In this document: one piece after another, positions 63,701 to 64,000 of the stretch
Layout: each line of letters opens with the position of its first letter
How positions within the stretch are numbered: the stretch's first letter is position 1
Assembly (NCBI GenBank): GCA_028386065.3
Contig: JAKUCV010007782.1
Coordinates: 158,376 to 222,375, forward strand
DNA from: Turnera subulata
Lineage: Eukaryota; Streptophyta; Magnoliopsida; Malpighiales; Passifloraceae
Direction: 5' to 3'
Length of the DNA: 64,000 nt
Program-made: the position numbers and the translations under genes
The notes under the pieces: model-generated
The model's input: only the letters and a program-made list of their open reading frames with translations
The model's database searches: none
What the model was told of the DNA's origin: nothing

Positions 63701-64000
63701 GGAACATAAAAAGGGCTTCAGCATAGGAAATGAATTCTCCTCGCCTACTCTCCTCCTCAAACAAACTTAGAAGAATTACCTTGCTCTTATCAATCTCGCT
63801 GGCTTTACGCTTCATAATGTCCTTTGTTTCATTGATCTTGCTCTGAAGTACTAGCTTATGCAATTTCTCTTCATGACTCTCCATCTCACAGTACTGCTTA
63901 ATTTGTGCCACAGTAATATTTTCCTTGTGCCCAAGGGAAATAACCTCATCAAAAGCAAAAAGCAACTCAAAAGCTGTCCTCTCGATACCATCTTCATCGA
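60777..64000 (-). CDS. Coatomer subunit delta, C-terminal part (runs off the right edge)
   Basis: Delta-COP is part of the COPI coat for Golgi-to-ER and intra-Golgi transport. Visible exons: 64000-63780 (partial), 63684-63510, 63244-62940, 62401-62203, 62111-61958, 61521-61459, 61346-61250, 60866-60777; about 434 residues of a family usually near 530. The first visible part ends the longin-like region ([20 protein letters not shown], then a helical [15 protein letters not shown]). A Gly/Ser-rich linker follows, and then the mu-homology domain from [20 protein letters not shown] through [27 protein letters not shown] and [16 protein letters not shown] to the terminal [13 protein letters not shown]. 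The intron after 61958 has a GC donor (GAG then GCAAGA). All frames join. Confidence 0.95.

Overview
The window is nuclear DNA of a flowering plant, almost certainly a eudicot. It is AT-rich, its genes have many GT-AG introns, and plant families are recognisable throughout: TPS-a terpene synthases, NAP1 of the SCAR/WAVE complex, an ARAD-type GT47 glycosyltransferase, an ankyrin-PGG protein, a membrane steroid-binding protein, and plant LTR elements, LINEs and MITEs. The species cannot be named from the sequence. There is no CRISPR array, operon or plasmid feature, and I recognised no tRNA or rRNA gene.

Left third (1-25.5 kb), transposon-rich. A minus-strand LINE is cut by an LTR whose edge is at 489 and by a complete non-autonomous Ty3 element (654-5369, 974-bp LTRs, TCCAG target duplication). 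Next come two minus-strand sesquiterpene-synthase paralogues with the same seven-exon layout. TPS-A (15670-8379) is interrupted in exon 4 by an apparently intact Ty1/copia element with two identical 200-bp LTRs and a GTAAG target duplication. TPS-B (21354-18917) has a one-base frameshift in its last exon. Around and behind them are inverted-repeat elements, nested Stowaway-like MITEs and relics of the TPS upstream region.

Middle (25.5-45.5 kb), conserved single-copy genes. These are NAP1 (minus, 23 exons), sulfiredoxin SRX (minus) and a HINT-type HIT hydrolase (plus), which share a 278-bp head-to-head promoter, and an ARAD-like GT47 protein (minus). Two MITEs, one a long hairpin and one hAT-like with an 8-bp target duplication, lie between NAP1 and SRX.

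Right third (46.7-64 kb). An ankyrin-repeat/PGG membrane protein (minus) has had its first exon and promoter duplicated in tandem, and one copy has since received a LINE tail. Then come kinetochore NUF2 (plus), a membrane steroid-binding protein (plus) and coatomer delta subunit (minus), which runs off the right edge.

The exon models were built by hand from splice sites and frame continuity. The summed exon lengths are divisible by three for NAP1, SRX, HINT, GT47, ANK-PGG, NUF2, MSBP and TPS-A (with the insertion removed). The TPS-B sum is one base short, as expected from its frameshift. I found no multi-gene system that looks undescribed. The most informative observations are the independent disabling of both terpene synthases, the fresh copia insertion, and the duplicated promoter/exon block with an internal empty-site control.
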